This document shows positions 1 through 8,679 of a stretch of DNA of 64,000 nt, one piece after another (position 1 is the first letter of the stretch; each line of letters starts with the position of its first letter). The notes under the pieces were generated by a model. That model saw only the letters and a program-made list of their open reading frames with translations, was not told the DNA's origin and searched no databases. Where the stretch lies: contig CAWBCM010000010.1 of NCBI GenBank assembly GCA_963787285.1, forward strand, positions 62,001 to 126,000, written 5' to 3'. The stretch is from JAHEJN01 sp963787285 (GTDB lineage Bacteria > Actinomycetota > Acidimicrobiia > Acidimicrobiales > JAHEJN01). A program made the translations under genes and the position numbers.

Positions 1-1
1 C

Positions 2-619
2 AATGCTCTCGACTTCTTGGAGGCACCGGAGAAGTTGGTCGGTTTCCTCGACGGCAAGCTGATGCGGCTGTTGTTCCCGCGCACGGTCCGGCGGGTGGTG
101 AACGCCGGGCTCCGGTTGATGCTGCGTCAGGTCTCCTCGGTGGTCGGCGCCCGGATCGTCGAGGACGGCGAGGCGTTCCTCCGGGCCTTCCAAGGGATGG
201 AGGACGGCTTTCGCCAGCGCGCCAAACAGGTCACCGCCCTGTTGAGCGACTCGGGCACCACGGTGCTGCTCGTCACGACCCCACGGCGCGAGAGCATCGA
301 CGAGACCCGCTGGTTCGCCGAACAGGTGCTGGCGCGAGGAATGCGCATCGGTGGCCTGGTGGTCAACCGGGCGCACCCGTCGTTCAGTGATCGACCGGTC
401 GCCGAGCTCACCGAGCTGTCGACCCGGCACGCCGACGGGCCTCTGGGCGCCGCGTTCGCCGCACTGGTCGATGCACAGACCACGGTCGAGACCGAGCGCG
501 ACGCCGTGGCCGAGCTGGCCGCGCTCGTGGCCGGCGCGCCCGTGGTCGAGGTCCCCCTTCTTCCCCACGACGTTCGCGACCTGGAGGGTGTGGAGACGAT
601 CGCCCGCCACCTCGGGTAG
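2..619 (+). CDS. ArsA/GET3-family anion-transporting ATPase, C-terminal part (5' truncated)
   Basis: The reading frame is open from the first bases of the window, so the N-terminal P-loop half lies upstream; about 205 residues are visible. The segment with TTPRRESIDETRWFAEQ followed by GLVVNR matches the part of ArsA-type ATPases after the Walker B region, where a conserved Pro/Glu-containing loop is followed by a VVNR strand. Actinobacterial members of this family are soluble ATPases of uncertain cargo; anion export cannot be claimed because the ligand site is not visible. It ends 15 bp before a convergent STAS gene. Another SIMIBI-class ATPase is possible but less likely. Confidence 0.72.
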   Translation, partial: NALDFLEAPEKLVGFLDGKLMRLLFPRTVRRVVNAGLRLMLRQVSSVVGARIVEDGEAFLRAFQGMEDGFRQRAKQVTALLSDSGTTVLLVTTPRRESIDETRWFAEQVLARGMRIGGLVVNRAHPSFSDRPVAELTELSTRHADGPLGAAFAALVDAQTTVETERDAVAELAALVAGAPVVEVPLLPHDVRDLEGVETIARHLG

Positions 620-634
620 CGGGCGTGCGACGCG

Positions 635-977
635 CTAGTCGTCGGCGTCGAGCGCGACGATGGCGTCCTTGTAGGACTCGGTGACCGGCACGATGCGGTC
701 GAACCCGGTGGTGTGCAAGAGGCGGGTCAGCGCCGGGCGATCGCAGGCCACCACCACACGAGCGTCGTTTTCCCGGGCCTTGCGGATGCCGCCGATGAGA
801 GCGCCGAGGCCGGCCGAGTCCATGAACGGGACACCCGACAGGTCGATGACGACTCGCGAGTACGTGGCCAACAGCGGTGAGCTTTTCCCGGAAGGCGGCA
901 ACCGTGTACGCGTCGAGATCGCCCGCGGGGCGACACACGATGTGGTCGTCGGTTTCGTCGATGGTGATCTCGAGCAT
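635..977 (-). CDS. STAS-domain anti-anti-sigma factor (one frameshift)
   Basis: This small cytoplasmic STAS protein probably relieves an anti-sigma factor by partner switching. The N-terminus starting MLEITIDETDDH and reading VAAFREKLTAV is in one frame. The core, with VVIDLSG and FMDSAGLGALIG, is in the next. The serine in FMDSAGLG is the usual phospho-acceptor. The total length is 343 nt, one base too many for a single frame, and the switch lies near 865-895 in a stretch with GGGAAAAG. No anti-sigma kinase is adjacent. Because both halves align cleanly to one domain, I treat this as a single intact gene with a probable sequencing indel; real inactivation cannot be excluded. Confidence 0.8.
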
Positions 978-1052
978 CAGGCCTCCGGAGTGGTGTGCAC
1001 CCGGACTGTATCGAAGTTGGGCAGGCAGCGATCTGCACTAGCCTGCGCACCG

Positions 1053-1430
1053 ATGACCCACGTGTTGCTCGCCACCGACGCCGACTGGATCTACGACGAG
1101 GTGGCCGCGGCCTTGGCCCGTCCCGGAACCATGGTGAGCCGGGTGCACGCCGGCGTGGAGGTGGCACCCACCGTTGCCGAGATCGAGCCCGACGTGGTCG
1201 TCCTCGATCTCCAGATCGGCAACATGGGCGGCGCCGCAGCTTGTCGGCATCTGCGTCTCGAGGCCGGCGCGGGCCGACTCCCCGCCACCAAGATCCTGAT
1301 GCTGCTCGACCGTGAGGTCGATGTGTGGCTCTCGGCCCAGGCCGGGGCCGACGCCCACATCGTGAAGCCGCTCGACTCGATGAAGCTGCGCCGCGCCATG
1401 GTCGGCCTGCTCGCCGCCGAGCCCGTCTGA
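1053..1430 (+). CDS. Stand-alone response-regulator receiver protein
   Basis: A 125-residue single-domain receiver with no output domain. Visible landmarks are the acidic pocket D9/D11, the phospho-acceptor D52 in VVVLDLQIG, and K105 in HIVKPLD. The usual Thr/Ser switch residue is replaced by a hydrophobic residue in ILMLLDRE. I chose the ATG at 1053 because the family begins with a short strand (MTHVLLATD) just before the first acidic residues; the open frame extends further upstream without homology. No histidine kinase is adjacent, so its input and output partners are unknown. It lies between the STAS gene and tRNA-Pro. Confidence 0.8.
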   Translation: MTHVLLATDADWIYDEVAAALARPGTMVSRVHAGVEVAPTVAEIEPDVVVLDLQIGNMGGAAACRHLRLEAGAGRLPATKILMLLDREVDVWLSAQAGADAHIVKPLDSMKLRRAMVGLLAAEPV

Positions 1431-1488
1431 TTCGCGTCGTTCGGGTGCGCCGATTGGGCGCGCTCGGTAGCATTGCGGCACGCGTACA

Positions 1489-1562
1489 CGGGCAGTGGCG
1501 CAGCTTGGTAGCGCGCCTCGTTCGGGACGAGGAGGTCGTGGGTTCAAATCCCGCCTGCCCGA
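1489..1562 (+). tRNA. tRNA-Pro (anticodon CGG)
   Basis: Cloverleaf: acceptor arm CGGGCAG pairs with CTGCCCG. The D-loop reads AGCTTGGTAGC. The anticodon stem CCTCG/CGAGG encloses loop TTCGGGA, giving anticodon CGG. The T-arm contains GGTTCAAATCC. The discriminator is A and CCA is not encoded. It is 74 nt and free-standing between a receiver gene and the padR gene. Confidence 0.95.
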
Positions 1563-1609
1563 CTCCATCGCACTCGCCGGTCGGTGGGTGCGATTTCTCC
1601 GTTTCGCGC

Positions 1610-1639
1610 TTGACGCCATGCATCCTCAGTATGCATACT
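1610..1639 (+). promoter_or_regulatory. Probable sigma-70-type promoter of padR-ABC operon
   Basis: TTGACG at 1610-1615 is followed after 18 bp by CATACT at 1634-1639. The -10 element lies inside the 12-bp palindrome at 1628-1639, so a repressor bound there would block polymerase. The promoter is inferred from sequence only. Confidence 0.5.
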
Positions 1640-1666
1640 CCGAACATGAATACCGAGTATGCATCT
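1628..1666 (+). promoter_or_regulatory. Putative PadR operator (palindrome plus half-repeat)
   Basis: AGTATGCATACT at 1628-1639 is a perfect 12-bp palindrome. AGTATGCATCT at 1656-1666 repeats nine bases of it 28 bp downstream. PadR-family repressors typically bind AT-rich dyads overlapping their own promoter. This is the only AT-rich dyad in the gap before padR, which supports autoregulation. Confidence 0.55.
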
Positions 1667-1693
1667 ACGACCTGGTGTGCGGGAGCGGCCGTC

Positions 1694-2275
1694 ATGGGCG
1701 TCCGTGAGGGTCTGCTCACCCTGCTGAGCCAGGGGCCGCGCTACGGCTACCAGCTCAAGATGGAGCTCGAGGCCGCCACCGGCGCGGCCTGGACGGTCAA
1801 CGTCGGCCAGGTGTACACGACGCTCCAGCGTCTCGAACGCGACGGGGCCGTCGAACAGGACGGCACCGACGACGACGGCCGGGTCAGCTATCGCATCACC
1901 CCGTCGGGGCGAACCGAGGCCCGGACCTGGTTCGCCACCCCCGCCTCGCGCGACGTGGCCGCACGCGACGAGGTGGCCATGAAGATCAAGCTCGCGCTGT
2001 CGACCGGCGCCGTGTCGCTCGACGACGTGTTGCGCAGCGAACGGTCCGCCGCCATGTCGGCCCTCCAGGACTACACGGCGCTCAAGGCGGCCGCCGACGG
2101 TTCGGACCTCGCCTGGCTCATCCATGTCGACCGCCTGATCTACCTCACCGAAGCCGAGCTGCGCTGGCTCGACCTCATCGAGGACCGCACCAAGGACCTC
2201 CCCCATCCCACCCACCACTCACTCGACGATCTCGACCCCGAGACGTCGGCTCCCGAAGAGGAGAAAGCCCGATGA
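1694..2275 (+). CDS. PadR-family transcriptional repressor
   Basis: A winged-helix repressor of 193 residues. The N-terminus VREGLLTLLSQGPRYGYQL and the following VYTTLQRLERDGAV are the diagnostic PadR wHTH (about residues 3-75). The C-terminal region is the helical dimerisation domain typical of the Vir-type subgroup. I chose ATG 1694 because GGGAG lies 8 bp upstream and homology starts there; an in-frame ATG at 1646 would add 16 residues and allow a leaderless start. The stop overlaps the start of the ABC ATPase gene (ATGA). The gene is likely co-transcribed with the transporter and likely represses it until an unknown ligand, often a drug or lipophile, binds. Confidence 0.88.
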   Translation: MGVREGLLTLLSQGPRYGYQLKMELEAATGAAWTVNVGQVYTTLQRLERDGAVEQDGTDDDGRVSYRITPSGRTEARTWFATPASRDVAARDEVAMKIKLALSTGAVSLDDVLRSERSAAMSALQDYTALKAAADGSDLAWLIHVDRLIYLTEAELRWLDLIEDRTKDLPHPTHHSLDDLDPETSAPEEEKAR

Positions 2276-2993
2276 CCACCGTGCTCACCTTCCGCGACCT
2301 CACTCGCATCCACCATGACGGTGGACGGCGACGTGATCGCCCTCGCCGACGTCGACCTCAGCGTCGGGCCCGGCGAGCTCGTGGCCGTGACCGGCCGCAG
2401 TGGATGTGGGAAGTCGACGCTGCTCAACCTGGCCGGCGGCCTCGACCAACCCACCCGAGGCTCGGTCACCGTGGCCGGCCAGGCGCTGGGCGCCATGCGA
2501 GGCGGAGAGCTGGCACGACTCCGGCGCCGCCATGTCGGCTACGTCTTCCAAGATCTGAACCTACTGCCCACCCTGACCGGCATCGAGAACGTCATGCTGC
2601 CCCTCGAGCTCGAGGGCGCCTCGACCGCCGATGCCCGCCGACAGGCCGGCCACGCGCTCGAGGCGGTGGCCGGAGAGGAGTTCGCCGACCGCTTCCCCGA
2701 TCAGATCTCGGGTGGACAGCGCCAGCGGGTGGCCATCGCCCGAGCGCTGGTGGGTACCCGACGGCTCATCCTGGCCGACGAGCCCACCGGAGCGCTCGAC
2801 GAGGTGACCGCCGAAGGGCATCCTGCGCCTGATCCGAGCCCGGTGCGACGACGGTGCGGCCGCCGTGATCGTGACCCACGACCCGTCGCAGGCCGCCTGG
2901 GCCGATCGGGTCGTCCGACTGCGCGACGGTCGGGTCGACACCATCACCGAGCGCTCCGATCCCGACACGGTGTTGGCGACGGTGCCGCGATGA
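2272..2993 (+). CDS. ABC transporter ATP-binding protein, MacB/LolD type (two frameshifts)
   Basis: The nucleotide-binding subunit of a FtsX/MacB-type system. It has Walker A GRSGCGKST, signature SGGQRQRVAIARAL, Walker B LILADEP and the TGALD motif of the LolD/MacB class. The start MTTVLTFRDLTRIHHDG is in one frame, the central domain in a second from about 2325, and the end (VIVTHDPSQAAWADRVVRL) in a third from about 2817. Removing one G near GGTGGAC and one near GAAGGGC restores a continuous protein of about 240 residues. It overlaps padR by 4 bp and the permease start by 4 bp, so the three form a tight operon. Substrate unknown. Confidence 0.85.
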
Positions 2994-5684
2994 CCGCCAT
3001 CGACGCGCCCGGCGGGCTTCCCGCCGACAAGGCCTGGCGGCCCCTCCTGCGCCTCGGCGCCCGTACCGCCCGCCGCAACCTCTGGCGCTCACTTCTGGTC
3101 GTGGCGCTCATCGCCGTGCCGGTTGCCGCCGCCATCATCGTGGCCGCCGGCCAGCGCACCATCAATCCGTCGGCCGCCGAACAGCAGTCGTGGTACTCGG
3201 GCCAGGCCCCCTGGATCGTCGAGTCGTTCGGGCCCGGCACGTTCGGCCGGCCACTGTCGGAGGACCAGATCGACCAGGTCATCACCGACTACGGACTCGA
3301 CGCGACAACCGCGCCTGCGGTGCAGCAGTTCCTCGACTGGCAGGGTGCCACGACCTTCGACGAGTACACCGCACTCGTGGAGGAAGCCTTCGGCACCACC
3401 GACGTCGTGGCGTCGTGGACCGGCGGGTACCTGCTGGGCCGCGACTACGTCGAAGCGACCTCGCTGGACGCCGCGGATCCCCTGGCCGACGGCATCTACA
3501 CCTTGACGGCGGGCACCTTCGCCTCGGATGCAACCGAGGCGGCGTTGTCGGAGCCGCTCGCGCGCCGCCTCGATCTCACCATCGGCGACACGATCGAACT
3601 GCCCGAGGGAGGACCGGCTACGGTCACCGGGCTGTTCCTGCGCTCGAACGCGGACGACTCGCTGGCGGTGATCACGCCGGGCCGCGACCCACTGCCCTTC
3701 AGCTCGGGCCGTATCCTCATCGGCGGCGAAATCCGCAACGGCTATGCCGCCATCGATCGACTCGACGTGATTCTCGACCGCGAGGCCGGGCCGGGAGCCG
3801 CCGACGGCCGCCGAGTCGTCGGGGGCGTGCAGACCACCGAGACCGCCACCCTCTTCGGCTACGACCAGAGTGCTCCCCTCCGGCTCGACCGCCCGCCCGT
3901 GCTCTCCGGCGTCGTGGCGTCGCTCTTGCTCGTCGAGGTCGCCCTCATTGCGGCCGCGGCCTTCAGCACCGGCGCCCGGCGACGACTGCGGGAGTTCGGA
4001 CTGCTGTCGACCATCGGCGCCGAACCCGCCCACATCCGTCGGCTCGTCATCGCGGAGGCCCTCGTACTCGGCGCGGCGGGATCGATCGTCGGCGTGGTGC
4101 TCGGTGCCGTCGGCACCCGAATGGCCACCGGTGTCATTCGGCACATGGCCTACCACCCCGTCGTCTCGGCCACCGCTCGGCCGAGCGAGATGATCGCTCC
4201 GGCCGTGGTCGGTGTGGTGGCCGCCGTCGCAGCCGCCTGGATGCCCGCTCGTACGGCGTCGCGGGTGGCTCCGCTCACCGCCCTCAACGGCCGCATGCCC
4301 ACGCGGCAGGTGAAACATCGGGTGGTGCCGCTCGCCCTCGGCCTGCTCGCCGTCGGACTCGTGATGTCGGGCACCGCCGCCGAGCGCAGCCGCAACACCT
4401 TCGACGGTCTCCGACGGTCAGATCCTCACGATCGTGCTCGGCGCGCTGCTCTGCCTCGCCGGCTCGGCGTTGCTCGCCTCCTGGGTGGTCGACCGGATCG
4501 CCGCCCGGGCCGAGCGGCTTCCGGTTCCGCTGCGACTCGTCGCCCGCGACGCCGGCCGCCAGCGCTTCCGGTCGTCGGTCACCGTGGCCGGCCTGGTGGT
4601 GGTGATGGCCCTGCCCGTGGTGGTGGCTTCGGTGGCCCTCACCGAGCACGCCAAGAACGGCAACGATGCACCGAACGCGCTCGTCGACGAGGTGGTGCTC
4701 ACCGACTACGCCCCGCCGGGCGACGATGGCTCGGGGTTGGCTGCCGCCATCGAGCGGGTGGCCGGCATCGTCACCATCGAGCAGGCGGGCACCGTCGAAC
4801 TGCTCGGCACCATGTTCGACGAACGGTTTGGACAGAGCATCTACGGATCACTCGACGGGTACGGCGTCACCGTCGGCCTGGGAACCGACGAGGCGGTGGC
4901 CGCGCTGCGACTGCCCCAGGCGGCCGCCGACGCACTCGACGCGGGCAGGGTGGTCGCCCTCAGCCCGAACGTCCGCAGCCTTGCCTTCGACGACCCGACC
5001 GTCGCGGCGGACACCACCATGACCAACACGGTGGTCGAGACCGTTCCGATCGACGGTCGTCCGTTCTCGTGGTCGGTGCCGGGCTTCCTCGTGCCACCCT
5101 CGGTGGCCGACGAGCTCGGGCTGGTGCCCGTGCAGACGCAGGCGATCCTCGTGGCCGACGCTCCCCTCACCGGCAACCAGGTCGACGACATCTGGTACGG
5201 CGATCTCAGCGCCGGGCCGCAGGACCGCCTGACCCTCATCGGCGAGAACGGGTTCCAAAGCGGATCGATCTTTCCTTCTGTGAACGACCCACGATCGGGC
5301 GGGCTGTCGATCCTCGAGCTGCAACTCATCGCACTGACCATCGCCATGGGCCTGGTGCTGCTGATCGGCGGCTGTCTCATCGCTGTGGCGGCAACGGAGA
5401 GCGATCACGACATTGCGACGATGGTGCGGGTCGGTGCCGCACCATCGCTGCGGCGCCGGTTCCTCGGTCTCCAGGCCGGCTATCACGCCGCCCTGGGCGC
5501 AATCCTCGGCATCCCGGTCGGGCTGTTGTTGTTGGCCGAGCTCCGTCGGGCCCTCAACGACGGCGAACACCTGCGCCTGCCGTGGCTGTCGATCAGCGTG
5601 GTGCTGGTGGCAATGCCGTTGGTGCTCGCCGTCGTGGTGTCGCTGGCCGTGCGCAGCCGTCCACCCCGCCCGTCCCTCTCCTGA
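2990..5684 (+). CDS. FtsX/MacB-family ABC permease (one frameshift)
   Basis: A large inner-membrane permease of about 897 residues. An N-terminal transmembrane helix (SLLVVALIAVPVAAAI) precedes a long extracytoplasmic domain and a first FtsX core (GARRRLREFGLLSTIG, MARTAS-like end PARTASRVAPL). A second membrane half carries another extracytoplasmic segment and a final FtsX core (LIALTIAMGLVLLIGG). The frame switches near 4410; downstream LGALLCLAGSALLASWVV continues in the next frame to the stop at 5684. With its PadR repressor and LolD-like ATPase this resembles actinobacterial PadR-linked exporters, probably of peptides, antibiotics or lipids; the substrate is not inferable. Confidence 0.85.
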
Positions 5685-5699
5685 CCCACCCCCCGGTCC

Positions 5700-5747
5700 G
5701 AAATTGGTTTGTGAGAGCCCATATCCGGGCTCTCACAAACCGATTTC
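5700..5747. terminator. Perfect 15-bp inverted repeat between convergent genes, probable bidirectional terminator
   Basis: The left arm 5706-5720 and right arm 5727-5741 are perfectly complementary over 15 bp around a 6-nt centre. A further 5 bp (GAAAT/ATTTC) pair outside one mismatch. It sits between the convergent ABC permease and ArsC-like genes, the usual place for a shared terminator. There is no long T tract, so termination would rely on the stem. Confidence 0.6.
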
Positions 5748-5754
5748 GAGAGCA

Positions 5755-6108
5755 TCAGCGGAGCAGCTCGACGATGCGTTCCTTGGGACGGCCGATGATG
5801 GCCTTGTCGCCGGCCACCACCACGGGCCGCTGCATGAGCATCTTGTTGGCGAGAATCGTGGCCACCACCTGGTCAGCGGTGGCCACATCGTCGTCGGTGA
5901 GTTCGAGCTTCTTGAACAGGCTGTCGCGGCGAACCAGGTCGGTCACCGGGTCCTCGAGCTTGGCGATGATGTCACGCAGCGTGGCCTCGTCGGGCGGTTC
6001 CTTGCGGTAGATCACCACGTCGGCCTCGACGCCGAGCTCCTCGGCAATGCGCACGGCATTGCTCGACGAATTTCAATGGGGGTTGTGGTAGATCGTCACC
6101 TTCGCCAT
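5755..6108 (-). CDS. ArsC/Spx-like thioredoxin-fold reductase, predicted selenoprotein (in-frame UGA at codon 12)
   Basis: A 117-codon protein of normal ArsC/Spx/YffB length if the in-frame TGA at 6075-6073 is read. The N-terminus reads MAKVTIYHNPH, then UGA, then NSSSNAVRIAEELG. In the family this is the active-site loop, HNPxC followed by Ser-rich residues, so the UGA replaces the redox cysteine with no frame change. The rest is well conserved: QRPVVV and IIGRPKERIVELL are the standard C-terminal elements. A 7-bp hairpin follows the UGA at SECIS distance. The predicted role is a cytoplasmic thiol/selenol reductase; the arsenate substrate is not established. It is divergent from the GGDEF-EAL gene. 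Alternatives are a nonsense mutation or a base-call error (TGC to TGA). Confidence 0.75.
6044..6062 (-). promoter_or_regulatory. Putative bacterial SECIS hairpin for ArsC-like gene
   Basis: On the minus strand, GCAATGC (6062-6056) pairs perfectly with GCATTGC (6050-6044) around loop CGTGC. The loop begins 18 nt after the UGA, has G in position two and contains GU, as expected for SelB-binding elements in bacterial coding regions. It lies inside the coding sequence. Confidence 0.65.
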
Positions 6109-6144
6109 GACCACGACGCTAGTCCATTCTACCCAAGGGGAAGA

Positions 6145-8679
6145 ATGGGCTCTGCGGGCTCCGGTACGCTCTCCCAGGAAGCTCAGGGCGGAACTTCCGC
6201 CTCGTTCGAAGCGAACACCCCCTGGCAACCCATGGCTGAATCCCTCTCCGGGGGGCGGCTGCATCAGCTGAGCCGCCACCCTCTCCTCATCGATGCGGTT
6301 CGGGTCGCGTCGCTGGTCACCGTCTGTGACGCCGAGATCATCGCTTTCGACGGCCACCGCGGTGTCGTGGTGGGAGCGCTCACGCCGTCGATCCACCAGC
6401 CCCGCCCGTTGAGCGACGCCGAGCGAGCGGTTCGTGACGGCGCCGCCAGTTCGGTGATCGATCAGTACTCCGCCGTCGCCATTCGCTCCGACAGCGGGCA
6501 AACGGTCGGTTCGCTCACGGTGGCGGTGGCCGTCGACGCCTCCTCCATCGAGATCATGTCGATCCTCAGCCGGCTCGTCGCGCCGGCATGGAGCCCCAAA
6601 TCACCCCCGTCGCAGTCCGACGAAGCGACCCGGCCCCTCGCCATCCTCCACGGCATACGTGATCTGGTCGTAGTGGTGAACGACGCGCTCGAGATCACCT
6701 GGTGCAACCAGTCGCTCGGCGCCCAGCTCGGTTGGTCGGAGGCCGAGATCATCGGGAGCGACGCAACCCGGCTCGTGCATCCCGACGATCTGGCCGAGGC
6801 ACTGGACGCAATCGTGAGGCTCCGGGCCGGCCACGAGCTGTACCAGATCGCACTACGCCTCCGTCATGCCCGCGGCGACTACGAACGCATGACCATCACC
6901 GGAATGGACTGGAGCGACGACCCGAGAATCAGCGGACTCGTCCTGTCGATACGCGGCGACGACCGGAGAGCAGAGGTCGAACGGGAGCTCGAGACCAATC
7001 GGCGGCGGTCCGACGCCATCGTCCGCGATCTCCGCGACGGCGTGGTGGCCACCGACGAAGCCGGAGCCATCCGGCTCATGAACACCACCGCCCGTGCACT
7101 GTTCGGGATCGAGCCCGATGTGGCGCTCGCCGCCATGACCCTCACCGACCTGCCCCTCCTCGACGCGCACGGTCAGCCGTTGCCGGAGCAGGCCCACCCG
7201 CTGCTCCCCGGCTCGATCACGGGCGCGGTGGCGCTCGACTGCTGCATCATGAGCCCGGCCGGGCTGCGAAACGTCGACCTGCGGGCCGAGCACGTCGAGT
7301 CCGACGAGGACCATCTCGGCATGGTGCTGGTGATCCACGACACGACCGACGCCCGCGAGGCCGACGCCAAGCTCATCTCACTGGCGTTGCAGGATCAACT
7401 CACCGGCCTGGCCAATCGCCGCCATCTCCGCGACCGCCTCGAAGCGCTGCGAACATCGCCGGGGCCCGGCACCATCACCGCGTGTTTCATCGACCTCGAC
7501 GGATTCAAGTACGTGAACGACGTGCACGGCCATCGCGTCGGCGACGCGATCCTGTGTCTGGCCGGCGAGCGACTCACCGCCCAGTTGAGCCAGGTCGACT
7601 TCCTCGCCCGTCAGGGGGGCGACGAGTTCGTCGCCCTCGTCTTCGACGGCAGCGACGAGGCCGATCTCCGACAACGAGCCGAGGCCATGCGCGCGGCGCT
7701 GGCTGATCCTTACGTGGTCGACGACGTGCCCCATCACATGACGGCATCGATCGGGATGGCGTCCGCGCCGCTCGGCAGCTTCGATCACGAGCTCTTGTTG
7801 CAGCAAGCCGACATTGCCCTCTACGTGGCCAAGGCCAACGGCCGCGACCGCGTCGAGGTCTTCGACGAGGCGCTGGCCCATCGGACCGAGACCGAACAGC
7901 GCCACCGCGAGCTGATCCGCGACTGTCTCGCCGGGAACCGCCTGGAGATGCATCTGCAGCCGATCGTCGATTCCGACACGGGTCGCTTCGTGGGGGCGGA
8001 GTCACTGGCCCGCATCCGAGCCGACAACGGGCTGCTCATCGGCCCGGGAGCCATGATCGACTCGGTGGTGGGAACGTCGCTGATCATCGACTTCGACCAT
8101 CGGGCCTTCGAGCTCTCGTGTGGCGCCGCTCGCAGCCTGACCCTCACGTATCCCTCCCATCCGCTGTGGATCTCCTGCAACTTCTCGGGGACCACCCTCA
8201 TGCAACCCGACCTGGTCGATCGGGTCATGGACGTCGTGCACCGCATCGGGGTGCGGCCCGAGCGCATCTGCATCGAGGTGCTCGAGTCCGACATCTTCGA
8301 CACCGCCGACGTGTCGATCCGTGCGCTGCGGGAGCTCTCGGCCATGGGGTTCCGCATCGCGCTCGACGACTTCGGCACCGGCTACTCGTCGCTCTCCCAT
8401 CTTCGGGACCTCCCGTTGTCGACCGTGAAGGTCGATCGCAGCTTCATCATCCGCCTCACCAGTGGCGGCCATGAACTGGCCATCACCCAGGCGATGGTGA
8501 ACCTGGCGGGCGCGCTCGGTTTCGGGGTGATCGCCGAAGGGGTCGAGACCGCCGAACAGCTGGCCGCGGCGCGAGCCATCGGTTTTCGCACCATTCAGGG
8601 TTGGTACTACGGACAGGCGGCGACCCTCGAGGAGTTCATCGAGATGCTGCGAGCCGACCTCGGCGTGCCGACCGGTTAG
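6145..8679 (+). CDS. PAS-PAS-GGDEF-EAL cyclic-di-GMP signalling protein
   Basis: About 844 residues from ATG 6145 (preceded by AAGGGGA) or 815 from ATG 6232. An N-terminal region is followed by two PAS domains (about residues 165-280 and 286-405). A GGDEF domain (about 417-575) carries an intact RQGGDEFVAL but no RxxD inhibitory site. An EAL domain (about 590-840) carries ESL in place of EAL. Key EAL-domain residues remain: the first Glu, DDFGTGYSSL, the Lys of VKVDRSF, EGVET and QGWYYG. The protein may therefore make and degrade c-di-GMP. There are no transmembrane helices, so it senses a cytoplasmic signal through its PAS domains. Its stop overlaps a convergent reductase gene. Confidence 0.9.
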   Translation: MGSAGSGTLSQEAQGGTSASFEANTPWQPMAESLSGGRLHQLSRHPLLIDAVRVASLVTVCDAEIIAFDGHRGVVVGALTPSIHQPRPLSDAERAVRDGAASSVIDQYSAVAIRSDSGQTVGSLTVAVAVDASSIEIMSILSRLVAPAWSPKSPPSQSDEATRPLAILHGIRDLVVVVNDALEITWCNQSLGAQLGWSEAEIIGSDATRLVHPDDLAEALDAIVRLRAGHELYQIALRLRHARGDYERMTITGMDWSDDPRISGLVLSIRGDDRRAEVERELETNRRRSDAIVRDLRDGVVATDEAGAIRLMNTTARALFGIEPDVALAAMTLTDLPLLDAHGQPLPEQAHPLLPGSITGAVALDCCIMSPAGLRNVDLRAEHVESDEDHLGMVLVIHDTTDAREADAKLISLALQDQLTGLANRRHLRDRLEALRTSPGPGTITACFIDLDGFKYVNDVHGHRVGDAILCLAGERLTAQLSQVDFLARQGGDEFVALVFDGSDEADLRQRAEAMRAALADPYVVDDVPHHMTASIGMASAPLGSFDHELLLQQADIALYVAKANGRDRVEVFDEALAHRTETEQRHRELIRDCLAGNRLEMHLQPIVDSDTGRFVGAESLARIRADNGLLIGPGAMIDSVVGTSLIIDFDHRAFELSCGAARSLTLTYPSHPLWISCNFSGTTLMQPDLVDRVMDVVHRIGVRPERICIEVLESDIFDTADVSIRALRELSAMGFRIALDDFGTGYSSLSHLRDLPLSTVKVDRSFIIRLTSGGHELAITQAMVNLAGALGFGVIAEGVETAEQLAAARAIGFRTIQGWYYGQAATLEEFIEMLRADLGVPTG
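6187..6216 (+). other. Two adjacent short hairpins near the start of the GGDEF-EAL gene
   Basis: GGCGGA-ACT-TCCGCC (6187-6201) is directly followed by GTTCG-AAG-CGAAC (6204-6216), then a C-rich stretch and an ATG at 6232. If translation starts at 6232 this is a structured leader; if it starts at 6145 it is coding. I recognise no riboswitch class in it. Confidence 0.35.

Noticed and set aside
1646..1693. Upstream ATG as the real padR start
   Set aside because: Homology begins at 1694 with GGGAG at good distance; the added residues are not family-like. A leaderless start remains possible but is less likely.
2315..6010. Very long single reading frame spanning transporter genes
   Set aside because: It merges parts of the ATPase, permease and shadow frames; the real genes are resolved by motifs and overlaps.
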